Assembly (NCBI GenBank): GCA_937888725.1
Contig: CALARE010000053.1
Coordinates: forward strand, 1 to 25,468
Source: an uncultured Alphaproteobacteria bacterium
GTDB taxonomy: Bacteria; Pseudomonadota; Alphaproteobacteria; CAAHEQ01; UBA3637
DNA: 25,468 nucleotides
Reading direction: 5' to 3'
Shown here piece after piece: positions 15,301-24,600 of this stretch. The position numbers and the translations under genes are program-made. Each line of letters starts with the position of its first letter. Within the stretch, counting starts at the first letter, position 1. The notes beneath the pieces were generated by a model, which saw nothing but the letters and a program-made list of their open reading frames with translations, was not told where the DNA came from and did no database searches.

Positions 15301-15751
15301 GAAAGGACCAAATATTATGTTGGGTTATATGCGACATACAGCACCTCTTACATTAGAGCCACCACAAGATGGTTGGTATGATACTGGGGATATTGTCACC
15401 GTAGATGAAAATGGCTTTATTTCGATTAAAGGTAGATGTAAACGATTCGCTAAAATTGGTGGTGAAATGGTATCGTTATTATCTGTTGAAATGGTGATTG
15501 AGAAGAATTGGCCTGGTTTTGTTTCTGGTGCGGTTAATATTCCAGATGCGAAGAAAGGTGAAAAAATAGTTTTAATCACAACTTGTAAAACGATTACAAA
15601 AGAAGGGTTGATTGAGGCATTTAAAAAGGCTGGGATTACCGAACTTGGTTTGCCATCTCAAATTATTACAACAGATCAACCACCGCTTTTAGGTTCTGGT
15701 AAATTTGATTATGTAAAAGCAAAAGAAATTGCTTTAGACGAATGTAAATAA
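12332..15751 (+). CDS. aas: LplT-Aas-type fusion: MFS lysophospholipid flippase, PlsC acyltransferase and acyl-ACP synthetase
   Basis: 1139-aa three-part protein. Residues 1 to about 420 are an MFS transporter like LplT, with about 12 membrane segments. About 430-620 is a PlsC-type acyltransferase with the HX4D motif NHMSYMD (H459, D464) and LTEGLIDGG. About 690-1139 is an AMP-binding acyl-ACP synthetase with TSGSEGMPK (T805-G810), GYGATECSP, YDTGDI and a C-terminal lysine in GSGKFDY (K1124). Together they would bring lysophospholipid inward and re-acylate it with ATP-activated fatty acid. Fusions of this order are known in proteobacteria; E. coli keeps LplT separate from Aas. All catalytic motifs are intact. 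RBS AAAGGAT before ATG 12332; an in-frame ATG lies 6 bases later. Confidence 0.93.
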   Translation: MFMQLFKNKDFLPLLVSRFLSAVNEGFIRIVFLFFVTYNLTKSNTIFMIMAVLLYALSFCCGTIYIGQIADRFSKGKVLKVVRLAEVGIMALALASIFLDSRLLLTLILVLMGMLNACLRVLDSALVMEVTHKTKYNAANTLMKIGIVFAAAFACLLLTSILKFDVAYFVVCFTGLIASIISYFITLKVPQNEPADKTCSLFQNPFNVFGYVAEQLKHQFDTWTYLVGIAWFWMMASVMFFFAPEYARTILNARWSVMIFLYAGVFTVGYIIGAMLYARLSRKNNMGAYTSIVGLLISAFLLHFIFASSAVVGLSDKVLTVAKMLSLGIPYWCIIFDVFVLGGLSAFYLIPFYTLLQWKTPPQMSGRMFAFSGMVNAMAVVVMFMFMLSLNAFSFGVLEILLVVALANIFVAVYMVRLLPLQSRKNVFRFILSFLFKVEVKGIENLEKAGKRALIIPNHMSYMDVLLISAFVDRKITFSVSDRLIEKTLVKFMTNLMDVRPLDPQSPYAVKYMAERLQEDRLCMILTEGLIDGGNSRMKIYEAPAMMAVKGGAPIVPIRIDGASFTLFSRVRGRRNHFKLFPKITITIKEPVAFDYPEGMTTREIREKSSSKLHKMLSLMSFENFEKNITIFESIANAMKMVGYFKPVLEDTARKPVKFCAVFLKSFILGRLLNRALPDEKYVGLMIPTSNACALSFLGLHAFGKVPAMINFTSGPKQVISTCETVGLKTIVTAKKVVIMAKLEGLVTAIENAGIKVLYLEDLKSTLTLNDKFFGVFGAICPKWAYQKSLKEPVKSTDPAVILFTSGSEGMPKAVFLSHTNMLANGYQVVASFDLYQTDVFLNCLPLFHSFGLGAGTILPLICGVKTVLYPTPLHYRIIPEICASAKATIFFGTDTFLAGYAKCANPYDFNSLRIVAAGAEKVKDETRKIWAEKFGVRILEGYGATECSPFISVNTFLHQKKDSVGTLLPGLEYQLKPVEGIKDGQELWVKGPNIMLGYMRHTAPLTLEPPQDGWYDTGDIVTVDENGFISIKGRCKRFAKIGGEMVSLLSVEMVIEKNWPGFVSGAVNIPDAKKGEKIVLITTCKTITKEGLIEAFKKAGITELGLPSQIITTDQPPLLGSGKFDYVKAKEIALDECK

Positions 15752-15758
15752 GGAATTT

Positions 15759-15780
15759 GAGCCTCTTTGATTAGAGGCTC
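15759..15780 (+). terminator. Hairpin between aas and gpsA without T run
   Basis: GAGCCTCT (15759-15766) and AGAGGCTC (15773-15780) form a perfect 8-bp stem with a 6-base loop, but no T run follows, so it is not a full intrinsic terminator. It may protect the 3' end of the aas message or partially reduce transcription into gpsA. Confidence 0.5.
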
Positions 15781-15804
15781 ATAACATACTGAAAAGAGGA
15801 AAAT

Positions 15805-16806
15805 ATGACAAAGAAAATAGCAGTTATTGGAGCAGGTGCATGGGGTACAGCTTTAGCAATTACCGCCATAAATGCAGGGAATCAGGTGGTTTTGTGGGCT
15901 TTTGAAGAAGAAACGGTAAAAGAGATTAATCAATCAAGACGGACCTCTTATTTGCCAGCAGCCCATTTGCCAGAATCACTGATTGCAACCTCTGATATGG
16001 CAGATGCTTTATCGGGTACGGATGTTGTATTATTTGCAACACCAGCTCAATTTAATCGTGCTGTTTTTGAAAAAATGGTTCCATATTTAAAAAGTGATAC
16101 ACCAGTTGTTTTGTGTGCAAAAGGGATTGAGCTTAAGACTGGTTTATTGTTGAGTGAAGTGGTCGAAAGTATTAAATCAGATACAAATTTAGCGGTCTTG
16201 TCAGGTCCTGGTTTTGCTGTTGAATTGGCACGTCATTGTCCAACAGCTGTCACAATTGCATCAAAAGATGAAAATCTTGCAAAAGAATTGTGCCAACTTT
16301 TAAAAACAGATTATTTTAGACCTTATTCTTCATCTGATTTAATTACACCTCAGATTTGTGGAGCACTTAAAAATGTGATGGCAATTGCATCAGGTATTGC
16401 GGACGGGTGCAATTTAGGTGATAATGCACGTGCTGCTTTAATCACGCGTGGATTAGCCGAAATGGCACGATTTGCTGTGATGCTTGGGGGTAAAAAAGAA
16501 TCTGTTATGGGATTAAGTGGGGTTGGGGATTTGATGTTGACGGCTAACTCAAAACAATCTCGCAATTATTCTTGTGGGTATGAAATTGGGCAAGCAGGAT
16601 GGGCAAAGCCTGTACTCGATAGATGCACCAAGACAGTTGAAGGTGTTGCAACTGCTAAATCTGTTTTAAAAAGAGCGAGAGATTTAAATGTTGAAATGCC
16701 AATTTGTACTGTTGTTGAAGAAATTATCTATCACGATAAAGCAATTAAAGAGGCAATGACTGAACTCTTATCTCGTCCACTTAAAACGGAGCAAGAAAGG
16801 CTATAA
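15805..16806 (+). CDS. gpsA: Glycerol-3-phosphate dehydrogenase [NAD(P)+]
   Basis: 333 aa, normal length for GpsA. It reduces dihydroxyacetone phosphate to sn-glycerol 3-phosphate, the backbone for phospholipid synthesis, in the cytoplasm. Visible motifs: the Rossmann GAGAWGTALA (residues 9-18), CAKGIE, SGPGFAVELA, the catalytic lysine in GALKNVMAIASG (K189), GLSGVGDLMLT with SRN, and VEGVATAKSV. RBS GAGGA precedes ATG 15805. It follows the aas-like gene by 53 bases and precedes uppS by 2, a lipid-oriented gene set. Confidence 0.97.
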   Translation: MTKKIAVIGAGAWGTALAITAINAGNQVVLWAFEEETVKEINQSRRTSYLPAAHLPESLIATSDMADALSGTDVVLFATPAQFNRAVFEKMVPYLKSDTPVVLCAKGIELKTGLLLSEVVESIKSDTNLAVLSGPGFAVELARHCPTAVTIASKDENLAKELCQLLKTDYFRPYSSSDLITPQICGALKNVMAIASGIADGCNLGDNARAALITRGLAEMARFAVMLGGKKESVMGLSGVGDLMLTANSKQSRNYSCGYEIGQAGWAKPVLDRCTKTVEGVATAKSVLKRARDLNVEMPICTVVEEIIYHDKAIKEAMTELLSRPLKTEQERL

Positions 16807-16808
16807 AA

Positions 16809-17507
16809 ATGAGTATCCCAGTTCATGTTGGTATTATTATGGATGGCAATGGCAGGTGGGCTCAAAAACGTGGATTGCCTAGAACTGCAGGGCATAAAAA
16901 GGGTGCTGAGAATTTAAAAAAAGTTTTAAATGCTGCAAGAAAAACAGGTGTTAAAGTTGTAACCCTTTATGCGTTTTCTTCTGAAAATTGGGCTCGCCCT
17001 AAAGAAGAAGTTGATACGCTGATGAATATGTTTCGTGAATATCTCAAAAATGATATTCATGACTTGATTAAAGAAGGGGTGCGTGTTTCATTTATTGGAG
17101 AAAGGGACCGCTTTGACTATGATTTGCAAGAACAGATGAATCTTATAGAGGCCAAGACAAAAGATTTGAATTCATTTCATGTTGTTTTAGCCTTAAGTTA
17201 TGGCTCTAGAGGGGATATTTTAAACGCTGTTAAAACAATTGCAAAAAAAGTTGAACAAGGTGTTTTAAAATCAAACGAAATTGATATGTTTCAATTTTCA
17301 TCACATTTGTCAACGGTTGGAATTCCAGATCCTGATTTAATTATTAGAACAAGTGGTGAATCAAGGGTTAGTAATTTTTTGCTTTGGGAATTGGCGTATG
17401 CTGAATTTTATTTCACACCTGTTTTATGGCCTGATTTTGATGAAAAAGAGTTTGAAAAAGCTATTAAAGAGTTTGAATTGCGTCAACGCAGATTTGGCAA
17501 AGTTTAA
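16809..17507 (+). CDS. uppS: Undecaprenyl diphosphate synthase (cis-prenyltransferase)
   Basis: 232 aa. It condenses farnesyl diphosphate with isopentenyl diphosphate to the C55 lipid carrier for peptidoglycan and surface glycans. Conserved blocks are all present: IIMDGNGRWA with the catalytic Asp and Arg, GHKKGAENL, TLYAFSSENWARP, and IIRTSGESRVSNFLLW followed by AYAEFYF. The start lies 2 bases after the gpsA stop, with AGAAAGG inside the end of gpsA. In many alphaproteobacteria uppS lies between frr and cdsA; here it is with gpsA instead. It may be the sole copy moved, or a second copy; the window cannot tell. Confidence 0.95.
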   Translation: MSIPVHVGIIMDGNGRWAQKRGLPRTAGHKKGAENLKKVLNAARKTGVKVVTLYAFSSENWARPKEEVDTLMNMFREYLKNDIHDLIKEGVRVSFIGERDRFDYDLQEQMNLIEAKTKDLNSFHVVLALSYGSRGDILNAVKTIAKKVEQGVLKSNEIDMFQFSSHLSTVGIPDPDLIIRTSGESRVSNFLLWELAYAEFYFTPVLWPDFDEKEFEKAIKEFELRQRRFGKV

Positions 17508-17520
17508 ACTTTGATTTTTT
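17498..17520 (+). terminator. Weak terminator overlapping the uppS stop
   Basis: The 16-bp palindrome CAAAGTTTAAACTTTG (17498-17513), which contains the uppS stop codon, is followed by ATTTTTT. The stem is AT-rich, so termination is probably modest. It separates uppS from the convergent MFS gene. Confidence 0.55.
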
Positions 17521-17538
17521 AGGCTATTGTAATGGATG

Positions 17539-18705
17539 TTAAATTATTTTTTTCTTTAAAATAATTAATGAGCCAACAATAATACCAATTTTAATTAAAA
17601 TGGCTGATAGAATTGCTGTTCGGACGCCATATTCATCTGCAATATATCCCATTAAAATAAGTGCAAATGCCATAAAAATACTAGATAGACAAGAAATAAT
17701 GGATTTCATCGTGGCTCGTTGATCTGGTGAAAATTCTTTTTGCATAATGTCTGTGCAACTTGTTTTTTCTGAACCATAAAATAAGCTAACAGTTGCCATG
17801 ATAAAAGGAGAAAAAGCATTGTTTAAAATCACCCCAACTAATCTAACTGTAGCATTTGCAATCATAGAGCCAAAAAATAATTTAACAATATTTATTTTAC
17901 GAAAATAAGGAACAATAAAAAATCCAACTATCCCTAAAATATGTTTTAAAAAGCGAACAATATTAACACCCCATTGTGTTATCAGTGCTTGATAATAGGC
18001 TCCTTCAAAACGGAATGTCGCCATTCCAAAAGCTGTATCAAGCATTTCAATTGAGGCATAAAAACGCAGTTTTTTGTTTTGCCACAGTTTTTTAAAAGCA
18101 ATACGAAAATTTGCCCATGTGCTTTTTTTATTTTCTCGTGTGCGTTTGGGTTCAATGTAAAACCACACAGCAATAAATTGGCATATAAATGGGATAAGAG
18201 AAATCCAAGCCACTGTTTGTAAAGAACAAAAATAAGTCATGCCAGCTGCCATAACAGCACTGAGTGCCAATCCAGTTTGTCCCCAGCCACGGCTTTTTGC
18301 ATATTGAATTTTAAAATTTTCTTTTTCACCTAATTCTTCCATTGTTTCATAGATGAGAGCCTCATCTGTTCCAGATTTAAGACTTTCAGCTGTACCGTAT
18401 AAAAAAGCACCTAAAAATAACAAAGATGGACAATGAAAATTCCCTGCCAATGCCCATAATAAAAAAGAAAAACAAATAAGAGCAGGGGAAAATAATAATG
18501 TTTTTCTTCGACCCATTTTGTCAGAAATTAACCCTGCAGGAATTTCCATAAAAGTTGTAGAAAGTGATGAAACAGCAAAAACAGACATGGCTAAAGCATA
18601 TGAATGAGTTATTGTTTCAAAATAAACAATAGCTAAAGGTGCTAAAAACCATAATCCACCGAAAAACTGTGTTAATTTAAATAAAATAATGTTTCTCTGT
18701 ATCAT
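17539..18705 (-). CDS. MFS family transporter
   Basis: 388-aa permease with about 12 hydrophobic segments. The MFS motif between segments 2 and 3 is clear: GLISDKMGRRKT (about 59-70). A motif-like copy in the second half (GYIADEYGVRTA) is weaker. A central charged loop (EPKRTRENKK) separates the two halves. The substrate cannot be deduced. Start ATG 18705 follows CTGGAGTG. It is transcribed alone from a promoter at 18731-18759 and converges on uppS. Confidence 0.85.
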   Translation of the reverse strand: MIQRNIILFKLTQFFGGLWFLAPLAIVYFETITHSYALAMSVFAVSSLSTTFMEIPAGLISDKMGRRKTLLFSPALICFSFLLWALAGNFHCPSLLFLGAFLYGTAESLKSGTDEALIYETMEELGEKENFKIQYAKSRGWGQTGLALSAVMAAGMTYFCSLQTVAWISLIPFICQFIAVWFYIEPKRTRENKKSTWANFRIAFKKLWQNKKLRFYASIEMLDTAFGMATFRFEGAYYQALITQWGVNIVRFLKHILGIVGFFIVPYFRKINIVKLFFGSMIANATVRLVGVILNNAFSPFIMATVSLFYGSEKTSCTDIMQKEFSPDQRATMKSIISCLSSIFMAFALILMGYIADEYGVRTAILSAILIKIGIIVGSLIILKKKII

Positions 18706-18730
18706 AGCTCACTCCAGTATAAGTATATGT

Positions 18731-18759
18731 ATGATACTAAAATTTTTGATAATATTCAA
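18731..18759 (-). promoter_or_regulatory. Promoter of the MFS gene
   Basis: Minus-strand TTGAAT (18754-18759) and TATCAT (18731-18736) with a 17-bp spacer, in the roughly 97-base gap between the LRR gene stop and the MFS start. Confidence 0.6.
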
Positions 18760-18802
18760 GCTGAAAAATAGAAATGAAATTGTCATCTATTGCTTTTAAG
18801 AT

Positions 18803-21478
18803 TTATTCAAGCGTTCGAAATTGATTTATTGAAGAATTTGTATTCAAATTGGTATGACGGGCAATTTGAATGCCTCCTAAATACTTTTCTTGATATCTTT
18901 CTTGAGCTAGTTTGACGTCCTGTTCTGAAATACCAATAAATCTAACTGGTTGGATATCAGGGTGAATAAATTGTGGCACTTGATTTAAATAAAAGGCATG
19001 TATTTTTTGTGTGTGATGAATTGTTTCAACAGGGCTATCTGTTAGATAAAGCACGCTAATTTGAATATCTGCTGGAATCTCATTTATTTGGGTTCGTTTA
19101 GCATGGACTTCTTTTGCCTTTAAATCAAGGGGGAGTGTTTTTATCTTTGTATCATTGATTATGAGTGTTTCAACCGATAAGTTTGAAGGTAAATTTTGAA
19201 CATTTGATTTTGATATATTAATTTTTTGTGCTTTTAAATTTGCAGGTAGTTCTTGTAACTTTGACCCTTGTGCTTCAAGTTGGTTAAATGTTAAGCCATT
19301 TGGAAATTTTTTTATTCCTGTATTAAATACCATTAAAATGCATTCAAAATGTTGTATTGGTAATTTAGAAATGCTGGTTTGCCCAATATCAAGCCATTTA
19401 ACATTAAGATCGGTAGGCAAATTTTTAAGTTTAGTGCATTGTCTTAAAAAAAGTCGATCAAGATGCATTTTTTGAGGTAAATATTCCAATGGTGTATAGC
19501 TTAAATCAAGATATTCCGTAACATTTAAATTTCTGATATCTGTGATGTTGCTATGACGTGCATCAAGTAATTTTAAAGTCAAATCGGGTAGCTCTTTAAC
19601 CGCTGTATGAACCAAAATAAGTTGATTTGTTTGAATATCTTTTGGAATATAGATTAAATTTTTGCATTCGACTGTCAGCTTGTCACAATGGATATTTTGA
19701 GGTACTGATATCATTTTTTCACTTTCAAGAGTGAGTGAATTTTTAATTTTGACATTTGAGGGGAAAATATTTAAGCGGTCGGCATCAGTTATTGTTAAAT
19801 TATGAATAACAGTACCTCGTTCATCTATATTTTTTAAATCGCACGCATGAATTTTTGCATATTGAGCTATGACTCCGCTTAAATTTAAATGTCTGATATG
19901 ATGCGTGAAAAGTGAAGTTGTATAAAAATAAGTTTGATTATCTCTTTCTATAGTTTGAAAATTGATATCTGTTGATTCTAAATAATCCTTTATATTGTTC
20001 GGGTTATTGGGATCGGCAAAGTAATATTTCCGTTGCAGTGTGTCGATGTAGTAATTAGAAACGGTTGTAAAAAGGCCATAAAAATGTTGAGGGTTAATAT
20101 TTGTTTTGACAATCTCTTTTAGATAAAAAGAAAAAAGAGATTGAGATACACCATAAGCTTTGTCACAAAGGTAGATGCGATTACTTAAAATTGGTTTAAT
20201 GTTTAAATCTGAAACAGCCTTTTTTATTTTTTGCAGAAGCGGTAAATATTGCTTATTTGTTTCATATGGCGAAATAAGTGTCAACCGTTCAAAATTTTTT
20301 AAATCATTATTGTATACAGATTGATAAAAAGTATCAAACTGATTATTTATTTGTTTTAAATCATTTATCGACACAAATGGTTTTAATAAAATCCGTCCCA
20401 ATCGTTTATATGGGTTTTGGCTATTAACCAAATAAGCAACAATTGAACCAACTCCTATTTGATTGGGTAAATCATGGCTGTATTCATCATCTTGGGCCAT
20501 ACAGCTATTCCAATCGGTATATTCACTCATGCGAGCAATATCCTTAGGTCTTGTTGATAAAATAATCATATCCGCTTTATCCGTATTAGAATTTAAATTT
20601 AATGGATTTTGTTCGCGGATTTGGATATCTTGAATGCATTTTTGCTGTTGGATGTAAAATGATTGAAGTGATGTTAAATAAGCCAATATTTCATTTTTTT
20701 GAAAAGGTGATATTTTTTTTAACTCAAAGAATAACGGTGCTGAAAAAGAAATAGTTTTTCCTGTCCTTTTTTTTAAAAAATGATTCATTGAATTTAAATT
20801 ATTTACTGAAAAAGACTTGCTTGAAAGCATTTTTGTAAAAAGTTTAAAATCATCATTGGATAATTCCATGGTAATTTTTTTTACATTTTCTAGATTTTTA
20901 ATAAACGAAACTAAAAAACGTCCAAATTTTGTTTCTTTTTTGCCATCAACAATAAAAACGGTTTTCTTTTTCGGATTTGAATCAATAACTTTTAATCGAA
21001 TATGGTGAGTGGTTGGAATATTGATGTTGAGATGGTTTACAACCAATTGCATTTGTTGAAAAAGATGGGGAATGTCTGGAATTTTAATAAAAACCCGCTT
21101 GTTATCTTGAAAAATAGGAGGGAGTTTTGTTCCGTACAATATCCTGTTAATTAATCCTTTGTAAATAATGTTTTTTTCAAGTTGTTTTTTGTGATTTATT
21201 TCTTTTTTTAAATCATCAAAGAATTTCTTTATTTCTTGATAAGATTGGCACATAGAGATTGAACTTAATATCTCCTCAATGTTTAAGTTGTAGATACTTG
21301 AAAAAATAGAGATTCTTGTTAGCAAATTGATGATTTGTTTGTTCTTTATAAAATGTTCATTTAAGCCATTTTTATCAATATAATTAAGAACCCGTTTTTT
21401 GTGAAAAAGGATACTGTTTTGAAAAATTTTATGTATATCTTTTAATTCAAGATGTTGATAAAGATACCCGTTTATCAT
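18803..21478 (-). CDS. Large LRR protein with conserved W-x-S-C-M domain (paralogue A)
   Basis: 891 aa with no signal peptide or membrane segment. Residues 1 to about 525 form a unique region containing RILYGTKLP, DMIILS, MSEYTDWNSCM (C326), IGVGSIVAYLVNS and GRILLKPF, then DKAYG near 440. From about 527 to 820 there are roughly 14 leucine-rich repeats of about 20 residues with the short bacterial LPxxL pattern (LPANL, LPSNL, LPLDL), as in YopM and IpaH. A C-terminal cap has SPVETIHH and QFIHPDI. No NEL ubiquitin-ligase domain is visible. Function unknown; LRRs suggest protein binding, possibly to host or protist targets. ATG 21478 is preferred to GTG 21481 because of AGAGG 5 bases upstream. 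Own promoter at 21559-21587. Confidence 0.85.
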   Translation of the reverse strand: MINGYLYQHLELKDIHKIFQNSILFHKKRVLNYIDKNGLNEHFIKNKQIINLLTRISIFSSIYNLNIEEILSSISMCQSYQEIKKFFDDLKKEINHKKQLEKNIIYKGLINRILYGTKLPPIFQDNKRVFIKIPDIPHLFQQMQLVVNHLNINIPTTHHIRLKVIDSNPKKKTVFIVDGKKETKFGRFLVSFIKNLENVKKITMELSNDDFKLFTKMLSSKSFSVNNLNSMNHFLKKRTGKTISFSAPLFFELKKISPFQKNEILAYLTSLQSFYIQQQKCIQDIQIREQNPLNLNSNTDKADMIILSTRPKDIARMSEYTDWNSCMAQDDEYSHDLPNQIGVGSIVAYLVNSQNPYKRLGRILLKPFVSINDLKQINNQFDTFYQSVYNNDLKNFERLTLISPYETNKQYLPLLQKIKKAVSDLNIKPILSNRIYLCDKAYGVSQSLFSFYLKEIVKTNINPQHFYGLFTTVSNYYIDTLQRKYYFADPNNPNNIKDYLESTDINFQTIERDNQTYFYTTSLFTHHIRHLNLSGVIAQYAKIHACDLKNIDERGTVIHNLTITDADRLNIFPSNVKIKNSLTLESEKMISVPQNIHCDKLTVECKNLIYIPKDIQTNQLILVHTAVKELPDLTLKLLDARHSNITDIRNLNVTEYLDLSYTPLEYLPQKMHLDRLFLRQCTKLKNLPTDLNVKWLDIGQTSISKLPIQHFECILMVFNTGIKKFPNGLTFNQLEAQGSKLQELPANLKAQKINISKSNVQNLPSNLSVETLIINDTKIKTLPLDLKAKEVHAKRTQINEIPADIQISVLYLTDSPVETIHHTQKIHAFYLNQVPQFIHPDIQPVRFIGISEQDVKLAQERYQEKYLGGIQIARHTNLNTNSSINQFRTLE

Positions 21479-21558
21479 CACAACCTCTTAAATTAAACAA
21501 AAAAGCATAAAAGAATTTGTTTTATAATTCATAGATAACTCATTAAAATAATGGGCAA

Positions 21559-21587
21559 ATTATACCCTTTCTTTTTGTTAAAATCAA
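21559..21587 (-). promoter_or_regulatory. Promoter of LRR paralogue A
   Basis: Minus-strand TTGATT (21582-21587) and perfect TATAAT (21559-21564) with a 17-bp spacer, about 80 bases before the ATG. The two LRR genes are therefore separate transcription units. Confidence 0.75.
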
Positions 21588-21623
21588 TGGAAAAAGTACA
21601 TTGAAAAAAGGTTTTTTATACCG

Positions 21624-24600
21624 CTATTCTTTTGTTTTTGGTGTATTTTTTGTTCGCATATCTCTATTCATTTTAATTTTTTTGAATTCTTTTATATAGC
21701 GAGATTTTGCTTTGTTTATAGCATTATTTGTAAGGCCTTTTATAATCTTATTGGGAATATCTGGATGGATGAATTGAACATTTGTATCAACTAAAATCTC
21801 ATTCAAATGTTCTGAATAATGAATAATTTTAACAGGACTATTTCTTACAGAAAGAATGTTGACGTGAATCCCACTTGGAATGGTTGTTATTTTTGTTGAA
21901 TCAAGGTTAAGATAATATGACTGAATTGTTGAAGGAATTTCTGTTATTTGTGTTTTTGAAGCATCAATATAATCACCTTTTAAGTGCTCTGGTAAGGAGC
22001 TAATAGGGCAATCTATTATGTTTAGATTTTTAACAGTTAAAAAGTCGGGTAATTCACTCAATCCAGAACCAGCAGCATTTAGATTTGTATATTGAACAGA
22101 TAAATCCAATTTTTTGAGATTTTTACAGTAATTGATAATCAAGTTTTGTGTTTGAATGTCTTGTAATTTAGAAATTTTTGAAGCAGTAATATCGATTTTT
22201 TGTGTAGCTTTGAAATGGGGGGGGATAGTGGTTAAATTTGTGCAATGACTGGCTTCTAATACGGAGATTTCAAGAATATTTGGGATTTCTAAAAGAGGTG
22301 TATGTGAGCAAATAAGAGTCTGAATTTTTGAATGTTCACCAATTTTTGATAAAGGTGTATGGCTAACATTACATGTGTTTGCCTCAAACTCTTGTGGTAA
22401 TTCTGTTAAGTTACTATGCTCCAAAAAGATATTTTCAACTTTCATATTTCTAGGTAAATATTGAATATTCGAATATTGAGCAAATACGTTTTTTATTTGA
22501 ATATTTGCAGGGAGGGTTGAAATATGCTTACAGTTGATTAAATAAAGTATTTCAGTTTTTAAAGGTGGCAGATTTTGAATATTCGACCCTGTTAAAATAA
22601 GCTGTTTTGTAATGTTGATATCATCAGGCAATGATTTTAAATTAGAGCAAAGTGACGCATCTAATTTTTCAAAAGAAAGTCCATTTGGTAAATATCCAAT
22701 AGGGGTGTTTGTAATTAAAAGTTCTCTAATTTGAACACTGGGGTCGATTTCAAGTAGCGGTGTGTTTTTTAAATCAACCATGTCAATACAAGTTCCTTTT
22801 GGAATTTGTGTAATAAAGGTATCGCTTGCAATAAATGTTTGAGCATGCAAGTGAGTTGGAATACTTTCAAGACCAGATTTTTGACCCTTAAAATGAGAAA
22901 AACGAATGTTTTTATGTAATTTTCTAAGATTTATTGCTCCAATTGCCGTAATGCTATATGTATTCAGAGCAGGGAGATTTTGTATCCCACTAAAAGAAAT
23001 ATCCAAAGTTTGTGACACAATGATATTATCAGGAATTGTTTTTATTTTTTTGCAATTACTGAGTGTTAGTTTTTCCAAATTTAATGGGGGCAAATGTGTC
23101 ACATTTGTACTTGCAATGTTTAAAGATTTTACATTTAAATCGGCTGCAACACTGCTTAAATGAGTATTCAAACATATGAGTTCTTTTGTTTTTATGCCAA
23201 GAGGCATATCAAACTTTTTAAGTGAATTTTGAAATACGATTTGCCCATTAACGTGCAAATTTTGTGGAAATGTTCTTAACTTAAACATTTCAGGTCTAGA
23301 AACTAAAAGAGTATTTGTTTGCACATACTCGATAGATTCGTTTAAAACATCCCCATCTAATGCAAGTGAATCGGTTTTGAGTGGTTTTAAATGCAAATTT
23401 TTAACATCTCTTATATCAAGTGTTGGAATTTCAATGATGTCATCCGATGTAAATTGGTATGCTAAACGATTGTGTGTTAAAAATGTAATCAGATTGTTTT
23501 TGTCTTTTTTATTATACAATTGATAGGTTAGATCTAGTTGGTCAAGATAAAATGGAGCAGAAATCATAACTGAACCTTGAACGGTCAAATTATTAAGATA
23601 GGTATTTGCAAATTCTTCTAATATTTTGACAAATAAAGGATTTTGAAGGCCATAAACTTTGTCAATTTTATAGATACGTTCGACATTATTAGGTTCTAAA
23701 ATAAAATCATCCTCATCAAGGTGTGATGTTTCGCTTATGATAAAGGCTTTTTGCTTTTCAAGTACTTCTTGATAGGTTGTTGTAATGAATGGATTAAAAG
23801 TAATTGTTGGAAATGTTTTTATATTTTCATGTGAAAGTGAAAAATAAGTATCGCGTTGGCGAATTGTTTTTCCCGTTTCATAGGGCTTTAAGATGGTTCT
23901 TGCCAATTTTTTTTGAGGGTGTTTACTGTTAACACCATAAGCAATAATCGAACCAGCCCCAATCTGCATCATAATATCTTGATAGCAAGAACCATCAACA
24001 GACATACAACTTTCCCAATCGGAAAAGGTGGACATTGTTGAAATATCATTTGGTTTGATAGATAAAATAATCATATCAATACCTTCTTCATCGATTGTAT
24101 TGATTGAAGATTTGATTCTCATTTCATGTAAGGCGGTGCGAAAGTCTTTCAACCGATTGATAATATTTTCAAGTATGAATAAACATACATTTTTATCCTT
24201 TGGTTGATGGCGAATGATATGTCTTAAAAAAACAGTGTCAAAATGAAAGGGCGGAAATTTCTTTTTTTTCTTAAAGCGGTTAAAATAAAGGCTCAGGTTT
24301 TTATCATTTGGTATTTTTGTGATGAATCGAAAGAAATCTGATAATAAAGTATTGTTGTCCTTTAAAATAGATAAAAATGAGATACATTCTTTTTCCCAAG
24401 CGAACAGTTTACTCACGGGTTTGATGGGTTGATTTTGAAATAAATAAAATCGATTGCTTTTTGTTTTTTGATTTTGTTGACATTGGTAGGAAAAACGTTC
24501 ACACTTGGGAAGTGAAAAATTAAGATAATCCACAATATCTTGCATTAATTCTGTTTCTGATAAAATGGGGCTGGTTTTAAGGTAAATGCGAGGCGTATTC

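Noticed and set aside
13402..15579. Several ORFs of 65-98 codons inside the aas-like gene
   Set aside because: They overlap intact, motif-rich coding sequence in other frames and show no starts with ribosome binding sites.
15759..15780. Full transcription terminator before gpsA
   Set aside because: The stem is perfect but lacks a T run, so I treat it as an intercistronic hairpin.
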